Source: Gammaproteobacteria bacterium (GTDB lineage: Bacteria; Pseudomonadota; Gammaproteobacteria; Nevskiales; Nevskiaceae). From it: a stretch of 64,000 nt of DNA. The stretch covers positions 62,001 to 126,000 of the forward strand of contig JAPLSB010000015.1 in the NCBI GenBank assembly GCA_026398875.1, given 5' to 3'. The notes under the pieces are model-generated. The model was not told where the DNA came from and did not search any database. It saw only the letters and a list, made by a program, of their open reading frames with translations. Shown in pieces: positions 50,727-59,553 of the stretch. A program made the position numbers and the translations under genes. How positions within the stretch are numbered: the stretch's first letter is position 1; every line of letters begins with the position of its first letter.

Positions 50727-52370
50727 GTGGCTGATCTCGATCCGCGGCTGACTGAACTGCGCGCCGTTGCGCAGGCTGGCGATCTGGCACGCGCCGCACG
50801 GCTCGCCGAGGCCCTGATCGCCGACGGCAGCTTGCGCGAGCCCTTGCCGTTTCGCGTCCTCGGCGCTGCCCGCGAAGCACAGGGACGGCTGGCCGAAGCG
50901 GCGCAGGCGCTGCTCGGTGCGCTGCGCCTGGATGATCGCCACGTGCCGACGCTGACCGCCTACGGCCAGGTTCGCGCGCGGCTCGGGCAACTCGATGAAG
51001 CGCAGGCGGCGCTGCAGCGCGCCGTTGCGCTCGACGGTCACGACGCCGGTGCGCAGTTCGCGCTTGGCTGGACGCTGGAGAATCGCGGCGAGGTCGACGC
51101 GGCGCTGGTCGCTTACGGGCATGCCGCCGCGCGCGAACCGCGCCACGCATCGGCCCATGCCCATGCCGCGGCACTGTCGGTGCGCCGGGCGCGCTGGGCG
51201 GCGGCCCGCAGCCATGCCGAGGCCGCGCTCGCCATCGATGGCGGATCGGCGGTGGCGCAGATCGCGCTGGCGCAGGCCGATCTCGGCGAGCAGCAGCCGG
51301 CACGCGCCGAAGCGCGGCTGCGGGCGCTGCTGGCTGCACCATGGGGCCTGTCCGCGCAGACGGCCGCCGTGGCGCGGTCGGCGCTCGGTGACAGCCTGCA
51401 CGCGCAAGCGCAGTCGGCACCGGCCTTCGCTGCCTGGCAGGACGCGAACATGGCGCTGCGCCAGCTGCACGCTGCGCGTTTCGCGCCTGGTGCGGGCAGC
51501 GAGCGCGGTCTGGCGTTGGCGGCGCGGCTGACGGCGGCCTATGCGCCAGGGCAGCGAAGGCCGTGGCCTGCGCAGCCGGCGCCGACCGGGATGCCGGCCG
51601 GGCTGCCGGCCGCAGGGCACGCCTTCATCGTCGGCTTTCCGCGCTCCGGCACGACGTTGCTCGGTCAGGTGCTCGGCAGCCATCCGTCGATCACCACGCT
51701 CGACGAGGTCGAACTGCTGTCGGCGGCGGCCGGCGATCTGCTCGGCAGCGAAGCCGGTCTGGCGGCGCTCGATGCCGGTGACCCGGCGCTGCTGGCGCGC
51801 TACCGCGCCGATTACTGGCGTGCCGTCGAAGCCAGGCTCGGCGCGCTGGCCGGCCAGGTGTTCATCGACAAGCTGCCGACCTACCTGCTCGGCCTGCCGC
51901 TGCTGGCGCGGCTGTTTCCGCAGGCGCGGTTCATCGTCGTGCGGCGCGATCCGCGCGATGTCGTGCTGAGCTGTTTCCGGCACCTGTTCGTGATCAATCC
52001 GTCGACCTGGGAGTTTCTCGATCTGTTTGATGCGGCGCGCTTCTTCGACGCCACCCAGCGGCTGGCCGAACACTGGCTGGCAACCTTGCCGATCAGCGCG
52101 CAGATCGTTCGCCACGAGGATCTGGTCGACGATTTCGATGGCACCACGCGCCATTTGTGCGCCTTCCTCGGCCTCGACTGGGACGCTGCAACGCGGGATT
52201 TCGCGGCGGCCTCGGCGACGCGGCCGGTGCGCACGGTCAGCAGCGGGCAAGTCAGCCGCGGCTTGTATCGGGACGGTGCCGGGCAGTGGCGTGCCTATCG
52301 CGAACAACTGGCGCCGGTGCTGCCGCTGCTTGCACCGTGGGTCGCGGCCTGGGGTTATCCGCCGGACTGA
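50727..52370 (+). CDS. TPR-containing sulfotransferase family protein
   Basis: A 547-residue protein starting at GTG. Residues 1-270 hold TPR-like helical repeats (EALIADGSLREPLPFRVLGA, AQAALQRAVALDGHDAGAQF, ALVAYGHAAAREPRHASAHA). Residues 290-547 form a sulfotransferase domain with the PAPS 5'-phosphosulfate loop FIVGFPRSGTTLLGQVLGSH, FIDKLPTYLLGLPLL and a 3'-phosphate site in RFIVVRRDPRDVVLSCF. This TPR-sulfotransferase architecture is common in proteobacteria, but its acceptor is generally unknown. No signal peptide is visible. Confidence 0.88.
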   Translation: MADLDPRLTELRAVAQAGDLARAARLAEALIADGSLREPLPFRVLGAAREAQGRLAEAAQALLGALRLDDRHVPTLTAYGQVRARLGQLDEAQAALQRAVALDGHDAGAQFALGWTLENRGEVDAALVAYGHAAAREPRHASAHAHAAALSVRRARWAAARSHAEAALAIDGGSAVAQIALAQADLGEQQPARAEARLRALLAAPWGLSAQTAAVARSALGDSLHAQAQSAPAFAAWQDANMALRQLHAARFAPGAGSERGLALAARLTAAYAPGQRRPWPAQPAPTGMPAGLPAAGHAFIVGFPRSGTTLLGQVLGSHPSITTLDEVELLSAAAGDLLGSEAGLAALDAGDPALLARYRADYWRAVEARLGALAGQVFIDKLPTYLLGLPLLARLFPQARFIVVRRDPRDVVLSCFRHLFVINPSTWEFLDLFDAARFFDATQRLAEHWLATLPISAQIVRHEDLVDDFDGTTRHLCAFLGLDWDAATRDFAAASATRPVRTVSSGQVSRGLYRDGAGQWRAYREQLAPVLPLLAPWVAAWGYPPD

Positions 52371-52486
52371 TGCGGCGGTTGCGCGAAAGATTCCAAGGTC
52401 ATGAAAAACAGTGCTCGGCCGTGTTCTTGATCTGACCTCGGCGGCGCGCATGATGTCGATCCCGCTGAACACCACAGGAGAACGAC

Positions 52487-53122
52487 ATGACATTGCGACT
52501 GGGCGACATCGTCCCGGACTTCACCGCCGAGACCACCGAAGGCCCGATCCGCTTCCATGACTGGCTGGGCACGTCGTGGGGCGTGCTGTTCAGCCATCCG
52601 AAGAACTACACGCCGGTGTGCACGACCGAGCTGGGCTACACCGCCAAGCTGAAGCCGGAATTCGAGCGTCGCAACGTCAAGGCGATCGGCCTGTCGGTCG
52701 ACAAGCTCGAAGACCATCACGGCTGGGCGAAAGACATCGAGGAAACCCAGGGCGCGGCGCTGAACTTTCCGCTGATCGCCGATGCCGACCGCAAGGTCGC
52801 CGACCTCTACGACATGATCCACCCGAACGCGTCCGACAGCTTCACGGTGCGCAGCGTGTTCGTCATCGACCCGAACAAGAAGCTGCGCCTGAGCCTGACC
52901 TATCCGGCGTCCACCGGGCGCAACTTCGACGAGATCCTGCGGGTGATCGACAGCCTGCAGCTGACCGACAAGCACAAGGTCGCCACGCCGGTGAACTGGA
53001 AGCAGGGCGAGGACGTGATCATCGTGCCGGCGCTGAAGAACGAGGACGCCGCCAAGCTGTTCCCGGACGGCTGGAAAACCCTGAAGCCGTACCTGCGCGT
53101 GGTGCCGCAGCCGAAGGGCTGA
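52487..53122 (+). CDS. 1-Cys peroxiredoxin (Prx6 type)
   Basis: A 211-residue cytoplasmic thiol peroxidase. The peroxidatic Cys is in FSHPKNYTPVCTTELGYTAK, with the Prx6-type extension at the C-terminus (NWKQGEDVIIVPALKNEDAA). No resolving Cys is evident, which fits 1-Cys enzymes. A good ribosome site (AGGAG) precedes 52487. It reduces hydrogen peroxide or alkyl hydroperoxides. Confidence 0.95.
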   Translation: MTLRLGDIVPDFTAETTEGPIRFHDWLGTSWGVLFSHPKNYTPVCTTELGYTAKLKPEFERRNVKAIGLSVDKLEDHHGWAKDIEETQGAALNFPLIADADRKVADLYDMIHPNASDSFTVRSVFVIDPNKKLRLSLTYPASTGRNFDEILRVIDSLQLTDKHKVATPVNWKQGEDVIIVPALKNEDAAKLFPDGWKTLKPYLRVVPQPKG

Positions 53123-53134
53123 GGCCGGTCACGG

Positions 53135-53821
53135 TCAGTCGACCTGAATGCCTTCGCGGGCGATCACCCGTTCCACCGCCGGGATCGCCCGCAGGCCGTC
53201 GACCAGGGCAGCAAAGTTTGGATAGTCGCGGCGCATGTCGATGCCGCAGCGGTTGCCCCAGCGGTAGTGCACGACCAGCATCGCGTCGACGACGCTGAAC
53301 GAGTCGCCGATCGCAAAGCGCCGGCCGGCCAGCTTCGCATCCAGCTCCGCATAGCCGGCACGCACGGTGATGCGGCCCTGTTCGCCAATCGCTGCGTGGG
53401 CGGCCTTGTCGGCGGATGTCGTGAAGCGCTCCGGCCGGAACACGGTCCGCACACCGGTCTGGTGCATCGTCGTCGCCAGCCAGCTCAAGAATTCGACGGT
53501 GCGGATCGCGGCGATCGGATCGCTCGCCATCAAGCCGGCCTCCGGATGGCGGCTGGCCAGAAACAGCAGGATCGCGGTCGATTCGGTCAGGATCTGCGCG
53601 CGGCCGTCGGCATCGCGAAAGCTCAGTGCCGGCACCCGTCCGCGCGGGTTGATCGCCAGATACTCGGGCTTGCGATTGGCGCCATCGGCAATCACCACGC
53701 GCACCGGTTCCCAGACGACGCCACAGCGTTCACCCAGCAGCTCCAGCGCGATGTGCGGCGCCAGCGAGCAGGCGCCTGGGGAGTGGAACAGCTGATAGGT
53801 CGGGGCGGCGTCGGTCGGCAT
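53135..53821 (-). CDS. Glutathione S-transferase family protein
   Basis: A 228-residue protein with an N-terminal thioredoxin-like domain (YQLFHSPGACSLAPHIALEL) and NPRGRVPALSFRDADG. It also has LTESTAILLFLASR, where the cis-Pro and Glu/Ser contact glutathione in the family. The C-terminal domain is helical (FLSWLATTMHQTGVRTVFRP). The SPGACSLAPH segment is typical of beta-class GSTs. The start at 53821 is favoured over 53926 for its family-like N-terminus. Convergent with the peroxiredoxin gene, 12 bases apart. Confidence 0.9.
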   Translation of the reverse strand: MPTDAAPTYQLFHSPGACSLAPHIALELLGERCGVVWEPVRVVIADGANRKPEYLAINPRGRVPALSFRDADGRAQILTESTAILLFLASRHPEAGLMASDPIAAIRTVEFLSWLATTMHQTGVRTVFRPERFTTSADKAAHAAIGEQGRITVRAGYAELDAKLAGRRFAIGDSFSVVDAMLVVHYRWGNRCGIDMRRDYPNFAALVDGLRAIPAVERVIAREGIQVD

Positions 53822-54023
53822 CGGCGTCTTCGAGGTGGCGTGGGCGAAGGCCGCAGTGTGCCGCTGCGACAACTGCGCGTCATCGCGGGCATGCCCGCCG
53901 GGCCGGCTGAAAAGCGCGCCGGCCACGCTAATATGAATCGGCGTTCAGCGCGCTTTCAGGTGACGGCCGTCAGGCTGCGTCCGCGTGTTCACGCCCCCTT
54001 GCCAACCGATCAGGAAATTCACG

Positions 54024-54524
54024 ATGCGTGCAGCTCTCGTTGCTCTGATGTTCGTTACGGCCACCGGCGCTGCGCTGGCCGACTGGAAGAAGGACTTGAA
54101 GGATGCCGCCAAGCAGCAGGCGGGCGCGAAGCTCGAACAGACGCTCGGCCTGCCGAACCCGGCACCGGCCGGTTCGGCGGTCTACTTCATCAACCTGAAG
54201 TCCGGCGCGACCATTGCCAGCCCGACGCTGGTCCAGTTCGGCCTGAAGGGCGCCGGCGTGTCGCCGGCCGGTCTGCAGAGCACCGACACCGGCCATCACG
54301 TGCTGCTGGTCGATGATCCGCAGTACGACGCCACGCTCGCGCTGCCGCTGGACAACCCGAAGATCAAGCATTTCGACAAGGGCCAGACCGAGACCGCGCT
54401 GACGCTGTCGCCGGGCACCCACACGCTGCAGCTGATCCTGGCCGACTGGAAGCAGCAGTCGTTCAACCCGGCGGTGGTGTCGGAGCGGATCACCGTCACG
54501 GTGTCCGGCACGGCAAAGAAGTAA
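54024..54524 (+). CDS. Exported DUF4399 protein
   Basis: A 166-residue protein with a signal peptide (MRAALVALMFVTATGAALA, cleavage before DWKK). A charged Lys/Gln-rich stretch leads to a DUF4399 domain: SAVYFINLKSGATIASPTLV, FGLKGAGVSPAGL, TDTGHHVLLVDD, KHFDKGQTETALTLSPGTHT and LQLILADWKQQSFNP. The conserved His pair in GHHVLL is present. The function of this small periplasmic beta-sandwich family is not established. It is monocistronic. Confidence 0.88.
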   Translation: MRAALVALMFVTATGAALADWKKDLKDAAKQQAGAKLEQTLGLPNPAPAGSAVYFINLKSGATIASPTLVQFGLKGAGVSPAGLQSTDTGHHVLLVDDPQYDATLALPLDNPKIKHFDKGQTETALTLSPGTHTLQLILADWKQQSFNPAVVSERITVTVSGTAKK

Positions 54525-54614
54525 GGCCGATCGGCGGCGGGGAAATCGGCATTGTTGCGTTGCGGCATGTAGGCTTGCCGCTCCATTTCCGTTACCCGCC
54601 GCCGAGGTTTTCCG

Positions 54615-55028
54615 ATGCAGATCGTCCAGCTCTCACAGGACTCGTCCCGTTCCGTTGCTGACCTCTACGCAGCGCTGGCCGATCACGATCGCCTGGGCGG
54701 CGTGCTCGGTGTGCCGGTCAAGCGGATCAAGGCCGGCAAGTCCGCGCCGAATGGCGTCGGTTCGGTGCGGCGCATCGGCATGGGCCCGCTGGCGATCGAG
54801 GAAACGGTCGTCGGCGCGGTGACCGACAAGTCGATCGACTACAAGATCACCAAGGGCGGCTGGCCGCTGAAGAACCACCACGGTCGCCTCGTGTTCAAGG
54901 CGCTGCCCGGTGGCGGCAGCCAGGTGCAGTGGCGCATCGAGTTCGACGGTGCCGTTCCGGGCGCTGCAGCGCTGGTCAAGCAGCTGCTCGGCCTCGCGAT
55001 CGGCCGCGGTCTGCGCAAGCTCGCCTGA
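54615..55028 (+). CDS. SRPBCC-fold (polyketide cyclase/START-like) protein
   Basis: A 137-residue protein with the helix-grip pattern: RSVADLYAALADHDRLGGVL, GVGSVRRIGMGPLAIEETVV, SIDYKITKGGWPLKNHHGRL and a long C-terminal helix ending GLAIGRGLRKLA. The fold binds hydrophobic ligands; nothing in the sequence or neighbours identifies one. The stop is only four bases from the stop of the convergent UDG-like gene, so there is no room for a terminator between them. Confidence 0.85.
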   Translation: MQIVQLSQDSSRSVADLYAALADHDRLGGVLGVPVKRIKAGKSAPNGVGSVRRIGMGPLAIEETVVGAVTDKSIDYKITKGGWPLKNHHGRLVFKALPGGGSQVQWRIEFDGAVPGAAALVKQLLGLAIGRGLRKLA

Positions 55029-55032
55029 TCGT

Positions 55033-55695
55033 TCAGCGCCGCCGGGTGCTGGCCGCACGTAGCGTGCTGGCCAGCTGCCCGACGCCGGCCACGAATTCGG
55101 TGACGCCGCCGTAAGCGGGATGGCGCAGCGCCACGTGCGCGTAGCCCAAGCGCGTCAGTGCTTCCGACGACTTGTTGCCAACCGCTGCAAGCACGGCATC
55201 TGGCAAGGCGGCACGCAATGCCGCCAGCACCGGTTCGCCGGCCGCCAGTTCGCCGCGGGTCGGCGTTCGGTTCGAATGCGGCTCGCCGGGCGCATGCGGA
55301 TGCAGCGGGAAAGCGTTCCAGAGGAACGTCTGGTCGGCGAGCTGCTGTTCGTACAGTGTCCGCCAGACCACGCGCGCCGATGGTTCACTCCACGGACGGG
55401 CGCGCGTCGACAGCCGAGGCGTGGCCGCGATGCCCGGAATGCTGCCGTCGATCAGCAAGGCCTCCGAGGTGAATGGAATGCCCGAAATGCGGCAGCCCTG
55501 GTATCCCGCCGCTTCGCCGATCAGCACCAGACGCAGACCGGGCCGCGCGGCATGCGCGCGGAGATGGGCCAGTCGGCGATCCGGGCCGTTGTCGTCTGAA
55601 TCATCGTGGTTGGCTTGCGACCACGAGTTGAAACTGCCGGGCAGCGTCGGCAGACATCGCAGCGCGTCTTGCAGGGCATCGAACAGGTGAGTCAT
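55033..55695 (-). CDS. Uracil-DNA glycosylase superfamily protein
   Basis: A 220-residue protein with UDG-fold motifs: LVLIGEAAGYQGCRISGIPF near residue 57 (the water-activating loop region, with Glu where UDGs have Asp/Glu/Asn) and FLWNAFPLHPHAP. The late segment VALRHPAYGG corresponds to the HPSP-like leucine/His motif. The family includes proteins not shown to be glycosylases, so enzymatic activity is not proved by the sequence. Confidence 0.82.
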   Translation of the reverse strand: MTHLFDALQDALRCLPTLPGSFNSWSQANHDDSDDNGPDRRLAHLRAHAARPGLRLVLIGEAAGYQGCRISGIPFTSEALLIDGSIPGIAATPRLSTRARPWSEPSARVVWRTLYEQQLADQTFLWNAFPLHPHAPGEPHSNRTPTRGELAAGEPVLAALRAALPDAVLAAVGNKSSEALTRLGYAHVALRHPAYGGVTEFVAGVGQLASTLRAASTRRR

Positions 55696-55948
55696 CGCGG
55701 ACGGACAGGGCTGCGTGCGGAAAGGTCGGCGAAGGATGCCCGATCACCGGCCCTGATCCGCACCGAAAAAGCGCGGTAACTCAGGCAAGACATGAATCCC
55801 AAGTCGTGAACATCGTGCGAATTCGCCACTTGCGCCACCAGCGCTCTAGCGCTGATCCTTGGTAAACGCCGGCGCGCGTCGGCTTCGCCATCGGTGAAGT
55901 TGCCTGCATACGCCGCCAGAAGACGACCTGCCAGGACTCGCTGAAACG

Positions 55949-56851
55949 ATGGATTCGACTGACGAACTGATACATAGCCTCTATCGCGGCGCCGTCGAGG
56001 ACGAGTGGCAGGACTACCGCAGCCGCGCGCTGGCACATGTCTGCGAACGTCTCGGCGTCAGCTCCGCTGCATGGTGGTCGCGTGGCGTCGGCACCCGCGG
56101 CGGCGAACTGACCCAGCACCAGGCAGCGCATGTCACCGTTCAGGCGCTCAATGCGCTGGTGTTTCCGGTCGGCCAGCAGCAGGCAACACTCGACATGTCG
56201 GGGCGTGGCTACAACGGCGTGGCACTGCAGTACACGCACCGCGACGTCGGTGTGGTCAGCACCTTGCTGCTGCAGTTCCCGACCGATCGCAAGCAGCCGT
56301 CGAGTGAAAACCTGCGCCGCGTGCTGGCGCATCTCGTCGAGGCCGGCACGCTGGCGCTGCGCCAGTTCATTCGCCGGGACGACTGGCTGCAAGCCATGGG
56401 CCGCCCCAACCGCGGTTCGGCGGCGATGACCGATTCCGAAGGCACGTTGTTCGCAGCCAGCGAGCGTTTCATCGAGATGTTCGGCCACGATGCCGGCGCA
56501 GCGCTGGTGAAGCTGCCGTTCGAGTTGCCGGAAGCGGTGCTTGGCGACGACGGCGGCGAGTTCGTTCATGGCCCGATCCACCTGCGCGTGCGTCGCTGCG
56601 GCCAGCTGTATCTGATCTATGCCCGCAAGCCGCTGCCGCTGGATTCGCTGTCACCGCGCGAGCAGGAAATCGCCCGCGCGCTCGGCAACGGGAAGACGCT
56701 GAAGTCGATTGCCCGCCAGTACGGCATCGCCGTGTCGACCGTGGCCAACCACACCACCCGCATCTACCGGAAGCTGGCGATCTATCGCCGCGAGGACCTG
56801 ATCGACCTGGTCCGGATGCGCGCCCAGACCAGCCCCGCCAAAAAAAGCTGA
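55949..56851 (+). CDS. LuxR-family transcriptional regulator
   Basis: A 300-residue regulator. The N-terminal 170 residues look GAF/PAS-like with no recognisable ligand motif (SAAMTDSEGTLFAASERFIE resembles a PAS start). The C-terminal helix-turn-helix (about 228-290) has SLSPREQEIARALGNGKTLK, SIARQYGIAVSTVANHTTRI and YRKLAIYRREDL, a standard LuxR DNA-binding domain. There is no receiver domain, so it is not a two-component regulator. The gap upstream (55696-55948) should contain its promoter; nothing definite was seen there. Convergent with the lipase-like gene across a perfect hairpin. Confidence 0.85.
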   Translation: MDSTDELIHSLYRGAVEDEWQDYRSRALAHVCERLGVSSAAWWSRGVGTRGGELTQHQAAHVTVQALNALVFPVGQQQATLDMSGRGYNGVALQYTHRDVGVVSTLLLQFPTDRKQPSSENLRRVLAHLVEAGTLALRQFIRRDDWLQAMGRPNRGSAAMTDSEGTLFAASERFIEMFGHDAGAALVKLPFELPEAVLGDDGGEFVHGPIHLRVRRCGQLYLIYARKPLPLDSLSPREQEIARALGNGKTLKSIARQYGIAVSTVANHTTRIYRKLAIYRREDLIDLVRMRAQTSPAKKS

Positions 56852-56854
56852 AAC

Positions 56855-56904
56855 TGCCTCGGCTTGCCGAAGTGCCGTGAATGGCACTTCGGCAAGCCGA
56901 GGCA
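56855..56904. other. Perfect 22-bp hairpin between convergent genes
   Basis: The left arm (56855-56876, TGCCTCGGCTTGCCGAAG...) and right arm (56883-56904) are exact reverse complements around the six-base loop GTGAAT. It sits four bases after the stop of the LuxR-type gene and 18 bases before the stop of the lipase-like gene. A run of seven A on the plus strand at 56840-56846 gives a displaced U tract for the minus strand only. Confidence 0.85.
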
Positions 56905-56922
56905 TTGGCTCGTGTTGCGGCT

Positions 56923-58527
56923 TCAGCAGCCGGCGCGGATGTCGCCGCAGGTCTGTTCCGCGCCGCGGCGAGTCGTGAAGCTGCGTGCGGAGCGGAAGTG
57001 GAAGCTGGTGCGTGCGCGCCACTTGGCGTCATCGAGCAGTCGCGCGTCGGCGTCGGCATGGCCGGCTTCGCCGCTGCGCTTCAGCCAGCGGTCGAGCCAG
57101 GCCAGCGTGTAGTGCTCGGCCATCGGCCGGCCCCAGCCGCCGCGGCAGCGGCCGCCGGTGGTGTCCGGGCACCAGCTGCTGGTCGGAAAGGTCGGAATGA
57201 GGCTCCATTCGAAGTGCGTGCTGCCACGGATGGTCAGCTCGTAGCTCGGTACGCCGGCTGCCTTCCAGGCTGCAAAGCCGGTCAGATGGCCGTCCGGGTC
57301 TGGTGGCGACAGCAGCGGCAGCGCGACGATGCCGTATTCCGACGACTGCCCCATCGTCGGCACGCGCGGCGCCCAGCGCGGCTCGTCGCGGGTGATCAGC
57401 TGGTCGATCACCGGTCGGGTCAGCAGTTCCGGCAGGCGGTCGAACAGCGCGCCGCCGGCACCGCCCGGCGTGCCGTCGGCCGGCGAGATCAGACCATCCC
57501 AGGCCACCGCGACATCGACCGGATTGCGGCTGTCGAGCCGGCCCGGCCACGGGTCCGCGCCCGGCGCGCCATAGCCCTGCACAACCGACACGCCGACGGC
57601 GCCGAGCGAGTGTCCGACGATGCCGAGCCGGTTCAGGTCCAGCGACGCGTGGAACGGATTGATCGCCGCCGTGCGGGTCGGGTAGGTGCCGGCGCAGCTG
57701 CGCTCGTGCGGGTACGGCTTGGCTGGACGCGAGCGCAGGAAATCGATGGCGTTGACCAGCCCGGTCCAAAACACGCTCGGGTTGATGTTGGTGCCCTGCT
57801 GCAGGCTCGGCGTGGCGAAGTCCGACCGTCCCTGACCGCGCGGGTCGAAGGTCAGCACCATGTAGCCGGCGCGCACCAGCGCCTGTGCCATCCACCAGTA
57901 CGCGGTTTCCGGCGCCTGGATCGAGCCGTTCTCGATGACCACGCCCGGCACCCGCTGGCCCGGCGCCAGGCCGCGCGGCTTCCAGACGCGGCCGGACAGG
58001 CGTGCGCAGCCGTCGTCGTAGAACACCACTGGCTCGACTTCCGCCTCGCGCCGGTAGAACGGATCGACCGACGGCCAGCGGTACGGGTCGCCAGCGCACT
58101 GGCTGGCGTAGCTGGAGCACAGCGGCAACGCCACCGGAATGCCGAGCGGCAGATAGATCGCGTTGGCCGGGTCCTGGCGGATCAGTGCGGCGATCTGGTC
58201 CAGCGCGACCAGCACCGGATTCGGACCGGGGCCGCGCAGCGCATCGGCCGCTGAGGCCTGCGCGGGCGTGTAGGCCAACACCCAGCTTGGATCGGCGAGA
58301 TCGCGCAGCAGCAGACTCGTGGTGTTCAGCCCGCTCTGGGTGATCAGCCGAGCCATGAACGCCGGGTTGGTAACCTGCTCGGTTGGTGCTTCCAGCACCT
58401 TGGCGTGATTGGCGGTCTCGCGCGCCGTCCACGCCAGCGACGGATAGGCGGGGCCTTCCGGCACGGCGGTGACCGCCAGCGGCAGCAGGGCTGCCGCCAT
58501 CGGCACGAGACATAGCAAACGTTTCAT
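56923..58527 (-). CDS. Secreted alpha/beta-hydrolase (lipase/esterase-like)
   Basis: A 534-residue exported protein with signal peptide MKRLLCLVPMAAALLPLAVT. The catalytic fold begins near residue 185 (GVVIENGSIQAPETAYWW) and has MVLTFDPRGQGRSD, the nucleophile in IVGHSLGAVGVSVVQG and a late His in RGSTHFEWS. Eight or more Cys in the mature part suggest disulfides, consistent with export. Substrate unknown. A GGAGG ribosome site precedes 58527. Divergent from the ABC transporter operon. Confidence 0.85.
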   Translation of the reverse strand: MKRLLCLVPMAAALLPLAVTAVPEGPAYPSLAWTARETANHAKVLEAPTEQVTNPAFMARLITQSGLNTTSLLLRDLADPSWVLAYTPAQASAADALRGPGPNPVLVALDQIAALIRQDPANAIYLPLGIPVALPLCSSYASQCAGDPYRWPSVDPFYRREAEVEPVVFYDDGCARLSGRVWKPRGLAPGQRVPGVVIENGSIQAPETAYWWMAQALVRAGYMVLTFDPRGQGRSDFATPSLQQGTNINPSVFWTGLVNAIDFLRSRPAKPYPHERSCAGTYPTRTAAINPFHASLDLNRLGIVGHSLGAVGVSVVQGYGAPGADPWPGRLDSRNPVDVAVAWDGLISPADGTPGGAGGALFDRLPELLTRPVIDQLITRDEPRWAPRVPTMGQSSEYGIVALPLLSPPDPDGHLTGFAAWKAAGVPSYELTIRGSTHFEWSLIPTFPTSSWCPDTTGGRCRGGWGRPMAEHYTLAWLDRWLKRSGEAGHADADARLLDDAKWRARTSFHFRSARSFTTRRGAEQTCGDIRAGC

Positions 58528-58656
58528 CGGTGCTCCTCCGTTGTGGTTGTTGTCGTGCCGAGGATCGGGGCTGGCCGCCTGCGCTGCAATGGCAAAACGG
58601 CGTCAGAAAATCGGCCTTACCCGCGTGCACCACCGCCTTGCGGCAGACTGCGCGCC

Positions 58657-59553
58657 ATGACGAATTCCGCCGCAACGCCGATCCTCGAAGTCCGCGATCT
58701 GGTCAAGCATTTCAAGCAGGTTCACGCCGTCAACGGCCTGAGCTTCGATGTCCGTCCCGGCACCTGTTTCGGCCTGCTCGGTCCGAACGGTGCCGGCAAG
58801 AGCACCACCATCGAGATCTGCGAAGGCCTGCTGACGCCCACGGCCGGGACGGTCCGCTACAAGGGCGAGCCGCTAGGGCCGAAGTACCGCGAGCGGGTCG
58901 GCATCCAGTTCCAGTCGACGGCGCTCCAGGATCACCTGACGGTGATCGAGAACCTGCGATTCTTCAGCGCGCTGTACCCGGTGCGCCGGCCGATCGACGA
59001 ACTGATCGCGCTGTGCCGGCTCGAGGATTTCCTCGATCGCGATTCGAAGAAGCTCAGTGGCGGCCAGCGGCAACGGCTGCTGCTGGCGATCGCGCTGGTC
59101 AATGATCCGGAACTGCTGTTCCTCGACGAGCCAACCACCGGGCTCGATCCGCAGGCGCGGCGCAACTTCTGGGATCTGGTCACCGACATCAAGGCGGCCG
59201 GCCGCACCATCGTGCTGACCACGCACTACATGGAAGAGGCCTACCTGCTGTGCGACGAGATCGTCATCGTCGATCACGGCCGGATCATTGCGCAGGGCGT
59301 GCCGAGCCAGCTGCTGGCCGAGCACTTCAACGACTCGATGCTCGAAGTGCCGGCTGCCGAAGCACACAAGATCGCCGCCACCGGCCTGACCGGTTTGGCC
59401 AAGGGAGAAACCGTGGAAATCCAGACGGCCGACGTCAATGCCGCCGTCGCCGCGCTGCTCGCCGGTGGCGTGTCGCTGGCGCAGTTGCGGATCCGCCCCC
59501 GCACGCTCGAAGACCTGTTCATCGAGCTGACTGGACGAGGCCTGCGCGAATGA
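58657..59553 (+). CDS. ABC transporter ATP-binding protein (DrrA/NodI-like)
   Basis: A 298-residue ATPase with Walker A GPNGAGKS, Q-loop QFQSTALQDHLT, signature LSGGQRQRLLLAIAL, Walker B LLFLDEPTTGLDP and switch His in LTTHYMEEAYLL. The C-terminal 70 residues after the ATPase core (TLEDLFIELTGRGLRE) are typical of drug/polysaccharide exporter ATPases of the ABC-2 type. It overlaps the permease gene by four bases (ATGA). The start at 58657 is chosen for its match to family N-termini. Confidence 0.93.
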   Translation: MTNSAATPILEVRDLVKHFKQVHAVNGLSFDVRPGTCFGLLGPNGAGKSTTIEICEGLLTPTAGTVRYKGEPLGPKYRERVGIQFQSTALQDHLTVIENLRFFSALYPVRRPIDELIALCRLEDFLDRDSKKLSGGQRQRLLLAIALVNDPELLFLDEPTTGLDPQARRNFWDLVTDIKAAGRTIVLTTHYMEEAYLLCDEIVIVDHGRIIAQGVPSQLLAEHFNDSMLEVPAAEAHKIAATGLTGLAKGETVEIQTADVNAAVAALLAGGVSLAQLRIRPRTLEDLFIELTGRGLRE

